NCBI GenBank assembly: GCA_050952225.1
Contig: JBMNKL010000003.1
Span: 186,001 to 250,000, forward strand
Reading direction: 5' to 3'
Origin: JBMNKL01 sp050952225
GTDB lineage: Bacteria; Bacillota; Clostridia; Acetivibrionales; DTU013
DNA: 64,000 nucleotides
This document shows positions 25,652 to 35,481 of the stretch, one piece after another. The notes beneath the pieces are model-generated. The model did no database searches and was not told where the DNA came from. It saw only the letters and a program-made list of their open reading frames with translations. A program made the translations under genes and the position numbers. How positions within the stretch are numbered: the first letter of the stretch is position 1; each line of letters opens with the position of its first letter.

Positions 25652-25922
25652 TTTGCACCACCTCGTACTAATTATAGACTAGGATGAAGATATATGCAAG
25701 TATTGTAATAATAAGTATTTAAATGTCGAAAAAATGTTATTACCGCCATCTCTTTTTGTTGATCCTTCATCATTTTCAATCAGGGCTTGAATCATACCCG
25801 CAAATTTGGTCATAAAATATTGTGATTCTAAATTTTATTTCCCAAATCATGGCATGTTTTTTAAATAAGGTGTAAAATAATGGTATATATGGTACCAATA
25901 TAGTAAAGTGGTGTTCCGATAT

Positions 25923-26576
25923 ATGCAAATAACAGTCGATGGCCATGGAAACAAGGGCAGCATTACCGTTGAGGCGTCAATTATTGTCCCGCTGGTGATA
26001 CTTAGCATTGCATCGGCAATATACATTGGTCTATTGCTTTATCAAAGGGCCCTGCTGCAATCAGCGGCTGAAACGGCATGTGAAGCTGGCGCTGCAGCGT
26101 TTTCATCCGGAATAAAGGAATTGGGTGCCGGAAAGCCGCAAAAAACCGATTTTGAGCAATACAGCCTGTACCGGAGGCTTTTTGACTGCGAAAAAGAAGA
26201 CAGGCTTCAACTGGTTGAGGAATACGCGTTATCCATGGCATCCCGCAATGAACTGGTACGGCCGGAAGATATTAATGCGGAGGCAACAGTCAAAGATTAT
26301 GCCGTATATAAAAAGCTGGAAGTGAAAATAAGCTCCTGCTACAATCTTCCGCTCGGTAATTTTCTCAGGCTGTTTGGCGGCAGCGGAATGTGCAGGATAA
26401 ATGTCAACGCCGTTTCGACCGTTGACGAGCCTGAAGAACTGATTAGAACTACGGATTTTATTATAGACCTGGAGAAAAAGCTGGAAGAGAAATTTCCCGG
26501 GGTTAAGAACCTTGGAGAGCAAAGCAGGAATGCAATAAATGAAATCAAGCAAAGGCTTGAAAAATTTATGGATTAA
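25923..26576 (+). CDS. TadE-like pseudopilin
   Basis: About 217 residues. It begins with a short leader and the prepilin-type site KG/SITVEAS: Gly at -1 and Glu at +5, then a hydrophobic helix (IIVPLVILSIASAIYIGLL). In TadE/TadF pseudopilins this is cut by a TadV-type peptidase (known), leaving a helical anchor with an extracellular domain, here about 150 residues. The upstream GTG 25908 is possible; ATG 25923 follows GTGGTG and is preferred. First of three genes of similar type, 15 bases before the DUF5702 gene. Confidence 0.78.
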   Translation: MQITVDGHGNKGSITVEASIIVPLVILSIASAIYIGLLLYQRALLQSAAETACEAGAAAFSSGIKELGAGKPQKTDFEQYSLYRRLFDCEKEDRLQLVEEYALSMASRNELVRPEDINAEATVKDYAVYKKLEVKISSCYNLPLGNFLRLFGGSGMCRINVNAVSTVDEPEELIRTTDFIIDLEKKLEEKFPGVKNLGEQSRNAINEIKQRLEKFMD

Positions 26577-26591
26577 GGGGGAGCCGGTTCC

Positions 26592-28976
26592 TTGAGAAGC
26601 AGGATTTCAGGCCAAGTCACCGTCTTTTCGGCGGTTGTAATGATGGCCGTCCTTGTGCTTGCAGGTTTGCTTGTCGATATTTCCAGGATAAACGCGGGGC
26701 GCGCGTTGGTTAAGAGGTCGGTCGGCCTGGCGGCAAGGTCGCTGCTTGCCGAATATGGCAGCAAGCTTAAGGAGAATTACGGCTTGTTTGCCATTGCGGA
26801 TGCGGATGAAGCTAGTTTGTGCGACAGGTTTGAAGAGTATCTTGCTTGCAGTTTGTCCATACCATACGATGAAGAATCCTATCATGGCGGTACCGACCTT
26901 TTTGGCTTTAGGATAGAAAAAATCAAGGTAACGCCAATATATAACCTGAGCGAAAATAATGTGACCAAGAAACAGATACTGGAGTATATGAAGTACAGGG
27001 CGCCCACGGAGCTTGTTGAAAAATTCATGGAAAAGCTCGCAGCGGTGAAGGACGTTGGAAAAATGTCCGGTGCTTACAAACAGAAGGTGGGCATAGATAA
27101 GATCCTGGGAAGCATGGACAAATCGCAACAAAAATTGAAGAAGCTTGTCGACGGCACAGGCAGCGGGACGGATAAATACATAAACGGGTTCAATCTTAAC
27201 GGCGCGTGGGAGTCGGCATACCGCGAATTCAATTCGCTGTCGAAAGAACTTGAATCTATCATGGACAGCATAGATTCACTGGACAAGACTATCGGTGAAC
27301 TTAAAGCAGGAATATCCAAGCCCGGAAACGAAGAAGAAATGCCGCATGACGATACAATAAACCGCCTGGACGAATTGAGACAGGAGCGGTCCGGCCTTTA
27401 TGACGCCGCCGGCGATACCGAAGAACGGATGGGACAGGTATGGAATGATATCCGGTATTCGCTGACAGGCGATTATATCAAGGCAAATATGGATGCCGCA
27501 AAAGAAATAGATAAAATCATTGAGAAGGGGGAAAAGGCAAAAGAAGCTATTACCAGGCTTGAAAAGTACCTGGAAGATAATTTTTCCGCGGATGTGGGAG
27601 AATTTGCAAAAGATTTCAGGGAACAGACGCAGGCGGAGCTTGACAAACTGAAATCGCTTATCCTGGAAGGCGAGCGCGCGGAAGAGATTTTGGAAAAAGT
27701 AGAAGATAACAGTAATCTTCTTAGAAATATCACGGCCATACTGGATGAAGCATGGAAGGGACAAAGCGGCGGAACGGCATCGGAATTGCCGTCTTTACTG
27801 CTTGATATGATTAAGAACTATTCCAATATCAGTTATAACTATTCAAAACCCGATAAAGGAGAAAAAAAGGATGATCCCAGGAGCGGGAAAAAGAACGCGG
27901 CAAAAGAATTTATCGCAGAAAAAATCCTGGAGGATAAGAATTATGAAACCGACGGCATTGACAAAAACAGCCTTCCATCGTTTACCAAGGTCGAAACAAG
28001 AGGCTTTGAGCAGGAAGACGAGGCTTTCATAGGCGGGTATGGCGAAAGACCCTATGCCGGGGGCGGTTCTTCTGACCAAGAGGTTGTATACGAAGGAAAA
28101 CTTGATGAGATTTGCGAGGAAATGGACTTCTATGATGAGGAAGACATGTTCCAGGAAAACGCGCTGGAGTTCATAGCGGATATTGGAAACCTTGTCGACA
28201 TGGCGGCTGTTGACCTGAGAGATAACATATATATTAACGAGTATATCATGGGAACTTTTAAAAACTCCGTACCGGTTCTGATGCATGGAAATGAAACCGT
28301 TAGTGATAAAAACCTTCAGGGAATTGATAAAGCGTCGCTGGAAACGTACTATGACAGCGAAGTGGAATATATTCTGCACGGACAGCCTTCTCAAGCGCTC
28401 AACAACATTATGACAAGGGCGGAACTTCTGCTTGTGAGGTTTGGACTTAATACCCTGCATGTATTTACCGACGAGGAGAAAAGGACATTGGCCACAAGCA
28501 TCGCAACCGCGGCTGCAGGGTGGTGGACAGGCGGAGCGGGCATACCGGTCATATCAAACCTGATCATGTGCGGCTGGGGTATGGGTGAAGCCTTGATTGA
28601 CGTATCTGAACTGACAGGCGGGAAATCCGTCCCGATTTATAAATTGAAGGGCGACTGGAAGCTGGACATAGGCATTACGCCCAGGACCGGTCTTAATACG
28701 GATAAGCGGTTGTATTTCAATTATCATGATTACCTGAGACTGTTTTTGCTAACTGTGGGTGAAAGCAAGAAACTCGGCAGGATTGAAGACCTTATACAGC
28801 TAAATATGGGAAAATCAAAAACCGGTTTTAAAATGTCCGGATGCTATACATATCTCCGGGTGGAGGCGGAGGTTTCCATGAAGTACTTGTTTATTACCGC
28901 GCCGTTTGTAAGACGGGAGCTGAAAACAGGCGATGGAAGGTATTTGTTCAAGGTACTGGCATATGAAGGATATTGA
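26592..28976 (+). CDS. DUF5702 domain protein, secreted/anchored, Tad-associated
   Basis: 794 residues. The N-terminal helix (VTVFSAVVMMAVLVLAGLL, about 8-27) follows SGQ, recalling TadG-like proteins. A very long charged, largely coiled-coil region extends from about 100 to 400 (many E/K, IDKIIEKGEKAKEAITRLEK). The C-terminal DUF5702 part (about 500-794) contains a Gly-rich hydrophobic stretch (TAAAGWWTGGAGIPVISNL). TTG 26592 follows GGGGGAG, eight bases away. It is flanked by two TadE-like genes, so probably a large surface component of a Tad-type system. Exact role unknown. Confidence 0.78.
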   Translation: MRSRISGQVTVFSAVVMMAVLVLAGLLVDISRINAGRALVKRSVGLAARSLLAEYGSKLKENYGLFAIADADEASLCDRFEEYLACSLSIPYDEESYHGGTDLFGFRIEKIKVTPIYNLSENNVTKKQILEYMKYRAPTELVEKFMEKLAAVKDVGKMSGAYKQKVGIDKILGSMDKSQQKLKKLVDGTGSGTDKYINGFNLNGAWESAYREFNSLSKELESIMDSIDSLDKTIGELKAGISKPGNEEEMPHDDTINRLDELRQERSGLYDAAGDTEERMGQVWNDIRYSLTGDYIKANMDAAKEIDKIIEKGEKAKEAITRLEKYLEDNFSADVGEFAKDFREQTQAELDKLKSLILEGERAEEILEKVEDNSNLLRNITAILDEAWKGQSGGTASELPSLLLDMIKNYSNISYNYSKPDKGEKKDDPRSGKKNAAKEFIAEKILEDKNYETDGIDKNSLPSFTKVETRGFEQEDEAFIGGYGERPYAGGGSSDQEVVYEGKLDEICEEMDFYDEEDMFQENALEFIADIGNLVDMAAVDLRDNIYINEYIMGTFKNSVPVLMHGNETVSDKNLQGIDKASLETYYDSEVEYILHGQPSQALNNIMTRAELLLVRFGLNTLHVFTDEEKRTLATSIATAAAGWWTGGAGIPVISNLIMCGWGMGEALIDVSELTGGKSVPIYKLKGDWKLDIGITPRTGLNTDKRLYFNYHDYLRLFLLTVGESKKLGRIEDLIQLNMGKSKTGFKMSGCYTYLRVEAEVSMKYLFITAPFVRRELKTGDGRYLFKVLAYEGY

Positions 28977-30447
28977 TGGAAAGCCGGGGAGGAGCATAAG
29001 TGAAATCAGTATAAAGGTGAGAGACTGGGTTATGGTAAAGTCCGCGATGGCTGAAAAGGTAGAATATTCACCGCTTAAAATGAAAAAAAGCTTGATTAGG
29101 GAAGAGGCGGGAGCTTTGGCGGCAGAGACGTACTTGGTCCCGGAGGAAGATAAAAAGACATTGAAGGAGGAGGCTATCCCGAAACCGGCGGAAGATGAAA
29201 GAACGATGACCGTGCAAAAAGGCTCGGTTACGGTGGAAGCGGCCCTGGTGCTTCCCGTGCTTTTATGCGCCTTTTTTACCGTCATATTTTTGATGAAAAT
29301 GGTTTATGCATACGGACTGATTCAGCATGCGATTGACAAAACAGCCGCTGAGATGGCGTCGGCGGGATATATTTATCATATCAGCGGAATAAGGGATATT
29401 CATGATAGTGTACATAACGGCATCAGCGAAAGAACGGAGATTTTTAAGAAGCAGATAGACAGTGTATTCGACGCATACAACAGCCTGAAGGGATTGAAAG
29501 AATCTCTTGAAGAAGGAAGCGAAAGGCTGGATAAAAGCGCGGATTTGCCGGGAAATGCGGAAGAAAATTTCAGGTATATGATTGATAATGCATTAGAGGC
29601 GGTCAGCAATCCGGTGGACGAACTAAAGATTATTTCATGCTACATTTTCGGCGGCGCTTTTGACGATGCCAAGACACAGTTATTTATACCGGTACTGAAG
29701 CTCTATATGAAGAAATATCTTGTCACGGACAGTATGAAATCCGCCGACGAAAGGCTTAAAAACCTGAACATAAGAGATGGCTTCAGCGGGCTCGATTTCA
29801 GCGAATCGTCTTTTCTCTCCGATAAGGAAGAGAATATTGAAATAGTAGTACGCTACCGCATTGACCTGCCTTTGCCGGTGAAATTAACTCCCGGCTTTGA
29901 TTTTGTCCAGAGGGCACGGGTTAAAGCCTGGATGGGAGGAGACGAGACGAAAGGCGTACTCAATGACGCTGCGGGCAATGCCGCTGATGATGTATGGTCG
30001 CTGAACAATTTCCAGAGAGGCCTTAAAATACGCCGCCTTTTCGGAGCAAACCTGCCGTCAAGTTTTCCTGTCATTGCCAGGTTTGACAGTGGCAAAGCTG
30101 TTATGATTAAAAGCATGGATCTCACGGCGAAAAGTTACCAGGAGGGAGATAATGCCCAAAAGAAGCTAATGAAGCATATAAATGAGCTGGCTGGGTATAA
30201 AGGCCAGGATAAACCGTGGGGGAGCGACAATATTGTAATACCGCGGGATTCTATCAAGAGCAGGGAGCTTGTGCTTGTTATTCCAAAGAACAAGTTGTCG
30301 GAGGCAAATGAACAAATGCTTTTGGAAATGGTTGAAAAGGCAGCTTCGAAGGGAGTAACGCTGGTTGTCGAAAGATACGGCACAAAGATAATGAAGGACG
30401 ACGATGTGTCTGGCGATGGCGGTGACGGCGGAGATAAGTCAACTTGA
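28963..30447 (+). CDS. TadE-like pseudopilin with long cytoplasmic N-terminus
   Basis: About 494 residues. Unusually, about 85 charged residues (KSLIREEAGALAAE, EEDKKTLKEEA) precede the prepilin-like site KG/SVTVEAALVLPVLL, with Glu at +5. A hydrophobic helix follows, then a large external, partly helical domain (SVFDAYNSLKGLKESLEEGS) and an alpha/beta C-terminus ending in a Gly/Asp-rich tail. It overlaps the DUF5702 gene. ATG 28963 or 28933 are possible starts. A strong GGGGAGGAG at 28985 points to a GTG in another frame that stops after four codons, so the N-terminus may be misread. Function inferred only from neighbours and the pilin site. Confidence 0.68.
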   Translation: MKDIDGKPGRSISEISIKVRDWVMVKSAMAEKVEYSPLKMKKSLIREEAGALAAETYLVPEEDKKTLKEEAIPKPAEDERTMTVQKGSVTVEAALVLPVLLCAFFTVIFLMKMVYAYGLIQHAIDKTAAEMASAGYIYHISGIRDIHDSVHNGISERTEIFKKQIDSVFDAYNSLKGLKESLEEGSERLDKSADLPGNAEENFRYMIDNALEAVSNPVDELKIISCYIFGGAFDDAKTQLFIPVLKLYMKKYLVTDSMKSADERLKNLNIRDGFSGLDFSESSFLSDKEENIEIVVRYRIDLPLPVKLTPGFDFVQRARVKAWMGGDETKGVLNDAAGNAADDVWSLNNFQRGLKIRRLFGANLPSSFPVIARFDSGKAVMIKSMDLTAKSYQEGDNAQKKLMKHINELAGYKGQDKPWGSDNIVIPRDSIKSRELVLVIPKNKLSEANEQMLLEMVEKAASKGVTLVVERYGTKIMKDDDVSGDGGDGGDKST

Positions 30448-30656
30448 TATTCACGCCTGGGAAATGATAATGACAACGCCGATAGCTGGGATAATAAAAA
30501 CGGTGATGATAGATGCAATAAGACCGATATCGGCCATAAGTGATCAAGTCGGTTTTGCAAAGAACTACAGCCGGTATTGCATTTATATATTTTCTGTTAT
30601 AGAATATTGGTTAATTGAGCAAGATGAGATTGAAAAGAAGAGGAGAGATGAGAAAG

Positions 30657-32021
30657 ATGAGTAAGAATAATCCTGTCAAAGTCCTTTTAGAGGAGTCCGA
30701 AATCCCAAGGCAATGGTATAACATAATTGCCGACATGCCTAATAAACCGTCGCCGTATTATAGCCCATTTACAGGTAAATTAATGGAACCCGGTGAGATG
30801 AAGGCAATTTTTCCTGATGAGCTGATTGCACAGGAAATGTCCACTGAGAGGTTTATTGATATTCCCGACGAAGTAAGGGAAATGTATAAGCAGTGGAGAC
30901 CCACGCCGCTATACAGGGCAAGCAGCCTGGAAAAGCTTCTTGATACTCCCGCAAGGATATATTACAAGTATGAAGGCGGCAACGCCACGGGCAGCCATAA
31001 GCTTAACACGGCGATTGCACAGGTTTACTACAACAAGAAAGCCGGCATCAGGCGAATTTCGACGGAAACGGGAGCAGGGCAGTGGGGAAGTGCGCTTAGT
31101 ATGGCATGTAGTCATTTTGGGCTTGACTGTACTGTTTACATGGTTAAAGTAAGTTACCGACAAAAACCTTACAGGCGCTCATTCATGGAAACATTCGGGG
31201 CTAAAGTGCATGCGAGTCCGAGTACGCTGACCAATTCCGGCAGGATGATACTTAAGGAGGACCCGGATTCAACGGGAAGCCTTGGAATAGCCATCAGCGA
31301 AGCGGTAGAAGATGCCGCGACGAATGATGATACCAACTACTCGCTGGGAAGCGTACTAAACCATGTATGCATGCACCAGACTGTTATCGGGCTTGAAGCG
31401 AAAGCCCAGCTTGAAAAGATTGATGAATACCCGGACGTTATATTTGCATGCTGCGGAGGCGGTTCGAATTTCGCAGGTATGGCTTTTCCATTCCTCATGG
31501 ATAAGTTTGCCGGCAAGAAAGTCAGGGCGGTGGCAGTGGAACCGTCGGCTTGCCCGACACTTACAAAAGGGGTTTTTGGCTTCGATTACGGTGATACGGC
31601 GAAAATGGCCCCTATTGCCAAAATGTACACGCTGGGGCACGATTTCGTGCCGGAGGGCATACATGCCGGAGGGCTTAGGTATCATGGCTGCTCACCCATT
31701 GTAAGTCAGTTGTACCATGATGGGATTATAGAAGCCCTGGCTTACGGGCAAAAATCAGTTTTTGACGCGGCAGTCATGTTTGCGCGGGCTGAGGGTATTA
31801 TACCGGCGCCGGAGTCCTCTCACGCCATAAGGGCAGCGATTGATGAGGCGATACTTGCCAGGGAATCCGGGAAAGCTGAAGTTATACTTTTCAACCTGAG
31901 CGGACACGGGTATTTCGACATGTCATCATATGACTTGTATTTCAGCGGAAACATGGTTGATGTTGAATATTCAAAGGAGAGTGTCGAAAAAAGTATCGCG
32001 AAACTGCCCAGGGTAGAATAG
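30657..32021 (+). CDS. TrpB2-type tryptophan synthase beta-like protein
   Basis: PLP enzyme of about 454 residues in the TrpB2 clade: RPTPLYRASSLEK, YKYEGGNATGSHKLNTA with the Schiff-base Lys115, ETGAGQWGSALS, phosphate loop CCGGGSNFAGMAFP and HAGGLRYHGCSPI. TrpB2 proteins condense serine with indole without needing TrpA (known for some), so this may salvage indole or use another nucleophile. No other trp gene is nearby. AGGAG (30641-30645) favours ATG 30657 over upstream TTG 30615 and ATG 30648. Monocistronic as far as seen. Confidence 0.92.
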   Translation: MSKNNPVKVLLEESEIPRQWYNIIADMPNKPSPYYSPFTGKLMEPGEMKAIFPDELIAQEMSTERFIDIPDEVREMYKQWRPTPLYRASSLEKLLDTPARIYYKYEGGNATGSHKLNTAIAQVYYNKKAGIRRISTETGAGQWGSALSMACSHFGLDCTVYMVKVSYRQKPYRRSFMETFGAKVHASPSTLTNSGRMILKEDPDSTGSLGIAISEAVEDAATNDDTNYSLGSVLNHVCMHQTVIGLEAKAQLEKIDEYPDVIFACCGGGSNFAGMAFPFLMDKFAGKKVRAVAVEPSACPTLTKGVFGFDYGDTAKMAPIAKMYTLGHDFVPEGIHAGGLRYHGCSPIVSQLYHDGIIEALAYGQKSVFDAAVMFARAEGIIPAPESSHAIRAAIDEAILARESGKAEVILFNLSGHGYFDMSSYDLYFSGNMVDVEYSKESVEKSIAKLPRVE

Positions 32022-32095
32022 AACAGGCTGTTTCAGCCGGAGCAACCTGACGCATGACAGTTGTTACAGAGGATTAAGGGCGGCATATAACGGTC

Positions 32096-33328
32096 TTACG
32101 GCATGCTCCGTATAGACGTATCCTTAATATAGGCCGTCCCGTTTTTTGTCTTGCCTATTGTTATGAATAAATCGGTCCTTCCGGCGTTGCTCAGTTCAAA
32201 ATCAAATGCTATGCTGCCGGCAGAAACCGGGCATAAAACAATCCTGTATCTGCCTTTCTCAAGGAGAAAAGCGGCTGATTCTTCCGTATCCGTGCAAGTA
32301 TTTTCAATTCGGGTACCGCTGCCTTCCGCATACAAGGCCAAATCCTGGCAAGTCGTATGCGTATTGCCGCTTTCGTCCAATATTATTACGTTAAGAAAGC
32401 ATACTTCATGGTCCTTTGCGTCGGTAACCGAAACAGAACCGGTATTTTGCACGGCAAACACAGTGGTGCCTGGAATGCCCATGCTGATAAAAGGTCGCTT
32501 TACAGATATAAGCTGTACATTCACCGTTATTGACAAAAACAGCAAAGTAAGAAGCAAGACGAAAGACCTGCTGATTAAAGGCTTACGGAAGCTTGAGCCG
32601 AAAAGCGCCAGGTCATACGGCTTCCAGGGAAAAACGCGCGAAATAACCGCCTCAACACCGAAAAACAGGACCATTGCCGATATCAACGCCTGTATCTGCA
32701 GAAAGCGGGTGAAGTATGAAATATACCCGGTTATTGATTTTTCCAGGGTTAGTTTTGAAACAGCCAAAATGCCTTGAAGTTTTTCCATTCCGCCGGATGA
32801 TACTGCGTAATGCAGGAACAATCCCAGCAACCCGGTTACTACCGGGTATATCAGCGCATACGAAGCGGCCGATGTGCGTATCCATACACGTATTTCAGCG
32901 GGAGATTTGAACAGCATTAAGGCCAGGACTGATGTGAAGGTTATTAATGAAAACATTCCCGACGCTAAAAGTATGAACCATGCACGGTCAAGAATTGCCA
33001 GGAAATCATTCATATCAACAAAACCGGCCAGCCCGCTTATCAATGATCTAAAATTTGATTTGACGAGGTCGGGTGTTATGCCGTTTTCCGATACCACTTC
33101 CGATTGTTCATTTCCATCATGGACGCTTCCGGCAATACTTTCCAGAATACTGCTGATATTGTCGAAAAACCCAAGATTTTCGGCTGCTTCCATGTGAAAT
33201 TCTTCATTAAACACGGTATTGATCAAGAGCAGCGAAAATGAGGCCAGGAATAAAGTAATCCCGGTTATCAGACCTAATACGATTATTATATATTTGTTTG
33301 AAAAACCGGTCTGTTTCATATCATTCAC
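32096..33328 (-). CDS. uncharacterised multi-pass membrane protein
   Basis: 410 residues. Hydrophobic helices at about 13-37, 115-140, 150-175, 200-230 and 250-275 are followed by a C-terminal extracytoplasmic beta-rich domain (about 285-410: VFAVQNTGSVSVTD, VIILDESGN, SIAFDFELSN). It contains SAGSIAFDF-like sandwich strands. No catalytic motif is recognised. It lies between trpB2 and prkA on the opposite strand, apparently alone. Not assigned to a family. Confidence 0.7.
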   Translation of the reverse strand: MNDMKQTGFSNKYIIIVLGLITGITLFLASFSLLLINTVFNEEFHMEAAENLGFFDNISSILESIAGSVHDGNEQSEVVSENGITPDLVKSNFRSLISGLAGFVDMNDFLAILDRAWFILLASGMFSLITFTSVLALMLFKSPAEIRVWIRTSAASYALIYPVVTGLLGLFLHYAVSSGGMEKLQGILAVSKLTLEKSITGYISYFTRFLQIQALISAMVLFFGVEAVISRVFPWKPYDLALFGSSFRKPLISRSFVLLLTLLFLSITVNVQLISVKRPFISMGIPGTTVFAVQNTGSVSVTDAKDHEVCFLNVIILDESGNTHTTCQDLALYAEGSGTRIENTCTDTEESAAFLLEKGRYRIVLCPVSAGSIAFDFELSNAGRTDLFITIGKTKNGTAYIKDTSIRSMP

Positions 33329-33550
33329 CGCTTATAAATATTCTAGCACCGGTGTGCGGTGAGGAGCCAATGTAATTGCTGGGATTTCCGGTTTCACTTT
33401 TTAGCTTTGCTGTCAGTTAGTCCCCAAGGCATTTTAAATTAACACACCTAATATAATTTAATGTGGCGGTGCATAAGCCGCAAAAACCGACCTGTCCGGT
33501 TAATGCAAGGCCCGTGCCGGTATGTTTCTATGGATAAGGAGGAGGGCATA

Positions 33551-35476
33551 GTGAATGAGCGTGATATTTCCGGAATCATACATAAGGATAGGCAGGAAAG
33601 GGTAAAGAACCAGTTTTCAGGTACATTTCTTGATTATATCGAGCTTGTCAGAAAGAATCCAGATTTGGCGATACTGTCACACCAAAGAATATATAATCTC
33701 ATCATGGAAAAGGGAGTGGAAGTAATAAGAACCGACGAGCATCCGCGATTAAGAAAAATATACGGTAATGACACGATAAGGAAATACAAGTTTTTCAAAG
33801 ACTTCTACGGGATTGACAAAACGATAATGAAAATAGCCAGGTATTTTCATTCGGCTGCAATGGCGGGAGAAGAGGCCAGGCAGGTGCTTTACCTGGTCGG
33901 TCCGGTTGGCTCCGGCAAATCTTCGATTATGGAAGCGTTAAAGAAGGCACTTGAGAACAGCGGTGAGATATATGCTTTAAAAGGCTGCCCGATGCGCGAG
34001 GAACCGTTGCACCTGGTTCCAAACCGTTTGAGAAGCAAATTTGAAGAAATCCTTGGAGTCAGGATAGAAGGCGATCTCTGTCCGGTTTGTCGTTACAGGC
34101 TTAAACATGAATATAACTGGGAATATGAGAAGTTTCCGGTGGAAAAAACGGGTTTCTCCATAAGGTCCAGGAAAGGTATAGGCGTAGTTCCGCCTGTTGA
34201 CCCGAATAACCAGGATACCAGCGTACTGACCGGCAGTATTGATATTTCCAAGATAGACATGTACCCGGAAGACGATCCAAGGGCGTTATCGCTGAACGGG
34301 GCATTTAATGTGGGAAACAGGGGCATAGTTGAATTTATCGAGGTTTTTAAGAACGAAACCGAGTACCTTCATACCATGATTACCGCGACACAGGAAAAAC
34401 TAATACCGTCGCCCGGGAAAGGCCCGATGATTTATTTTGACGGCGTAATCCTGGCCCACTCCAATGAAGCCGAATGGAACAAGTTTAAATCCGACCATAC
34501 AAATGAGGCTATTCTTGACAGGATAGTCAAAATTGAAGTGCCGTATTGCCTTGAATTGAACGAGGAGATGAAAATATACGAGAAAATATTGAAAAAGAGC
34601 AGGTTTCAGGCCCATATTGCACCGCATACCATAGAAGTCGCCTCCATGTTCGCAATTATGACCCGCCTGGCTCCGTCGGCCAAGGTCGACCTGATGAAAA
34701 AGATAAAAATATATAACGGTGAAGATATTGTAGAAAAGGGAATGACACGGAAAATCGATATCATGGAGCTAAGGGAAGAGGCTGCGCGCGAAGGCATGAC
34801 GGGCATTTCAACGCGGTTTATCATGAAAGCCCTTGATGTTGCGCTGTCTGAATCCGAGCATAACTGCATAAACCCCGTTGTGGTGATGGATACGATTGTA
34901 AAATGCGTAAAAGAGCTTTCCGTGAGTGATGAGGAGAAAAACAAGTACGTGAGGTTCGTACAGGACTCCATCAGGAAAGAATACAACAAAATCCTCGAGA
35001 AAGAGGTGACAAAAGCATTTATTTTCGGCTTCAGGGAACAGGCTGAAAGCCTTTTTAACAACTATCTCGATCATGCCGAAGCTTTTATAAACAAGTCAAG
35101 GCTGAAGGATCCCAATACAGGGGAGGAACTGGAGCCCGACGAACGTTTTATGAGGTCGATAGAGGAACAAATCGGCATTACCGAGGCGTCGGCAAAAGGT
35201 TTCAGGGGAGATGTAACAGCGTACATGTTCTTTGTGCTCCGCAGCGGCGGAAAGCTTGATTATAACAGCTATGAACCACTTAAGGAAGCTATTGAGAAAA
35301 AACTGGCCGCTTCCGTAAAAGAACTGAGCAGGGTAATAACGAAGGCCAAGGTAAGGGACGAGGAGCAGGACAGGAAATATAACGCGATGGTGGAGGAAAT
35401 GAAACGAAACGGATATTGCGATCATTGCTGCAACGTTGTTTTAAAGTATAGTGCGAATAATCTGTGGAAGGACTAG
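33551..35476 (+). CDS. prkA: PrkA serine protein kinase / AAA+ protein
   Basis: 641 residues, the usual PrkA length. The AAA+ core carries Walker A LVGPVGSGKSS near residue 120, sensor and arginine motifs (RIVKIEVPYCLE) and the PrkA C-terminal kinase-like domain. It is expressed in sporulation and starvation in Bacillota (YeaG in E. coli). GTG 33551 follows AAGGAGGAGG by five bases and starts NERDISGIIHKDRQE like homologues. An upstream ATG at 33530 lies before the SD. First gene of the conserved prkA-yhbH-spoVR operon. Intact, unlike its two partners. Confidence 0.94.
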   Translation: MNERDISGIIHKDRQERVKNQFSGTFLDYIELVRKNPDLAILSHQRIYNLIMEKGVEVIRTDEHPRLRKIYGNDTIRKYKFFKDFYGIDKTIMKIARYFHSAAMAGEEARQVLYLVGPVGSGKSSIMEALKKALENSGEIYALKGCPMREEPLHLVPNRLRSKFEEILGVRIEGDLCPVCRYRLKHEYNWEYEKFPVEKTGFSIRSRKGIGVVPPVDPNNQDTSVLTGSIDISKIDMYPEDDPRALSLNGAFNVGNRGIVEFIEVFKNETEYLHTMITATQEKLIPSPGKGPMIYFDGVILAHSNEAEWNKFKSDHTNEAILDRIVKIEVPYCLELNEEMKIYEKILKKSRFQAHIAPHTIEVASMFAIMTRLAPSAKVDLMKKIKIYNGEDIVEKGMTRKIDIMELREEAAREGMTGISTRFIMKALDVALSESEHNCINPVVVMDTIVKCVKELSVSDEEKNKYVRFVQDSIRKEYNKILEKEVTKAFIFGFREQAESLFNNYLDHAEAFINKSRLKDPNTGEELEPDERFMRSIEEQIGITEASAKGFRGDVTAYMFFVLRSGGKLDYNSYEPLKEAIEKKLAASVKELSRVITKAKVRDEEQDRKYNAMVEEMKRNGYCDHCCNVVLKYSANNLWKD

Positions 35477-35481
35477 ATTCT

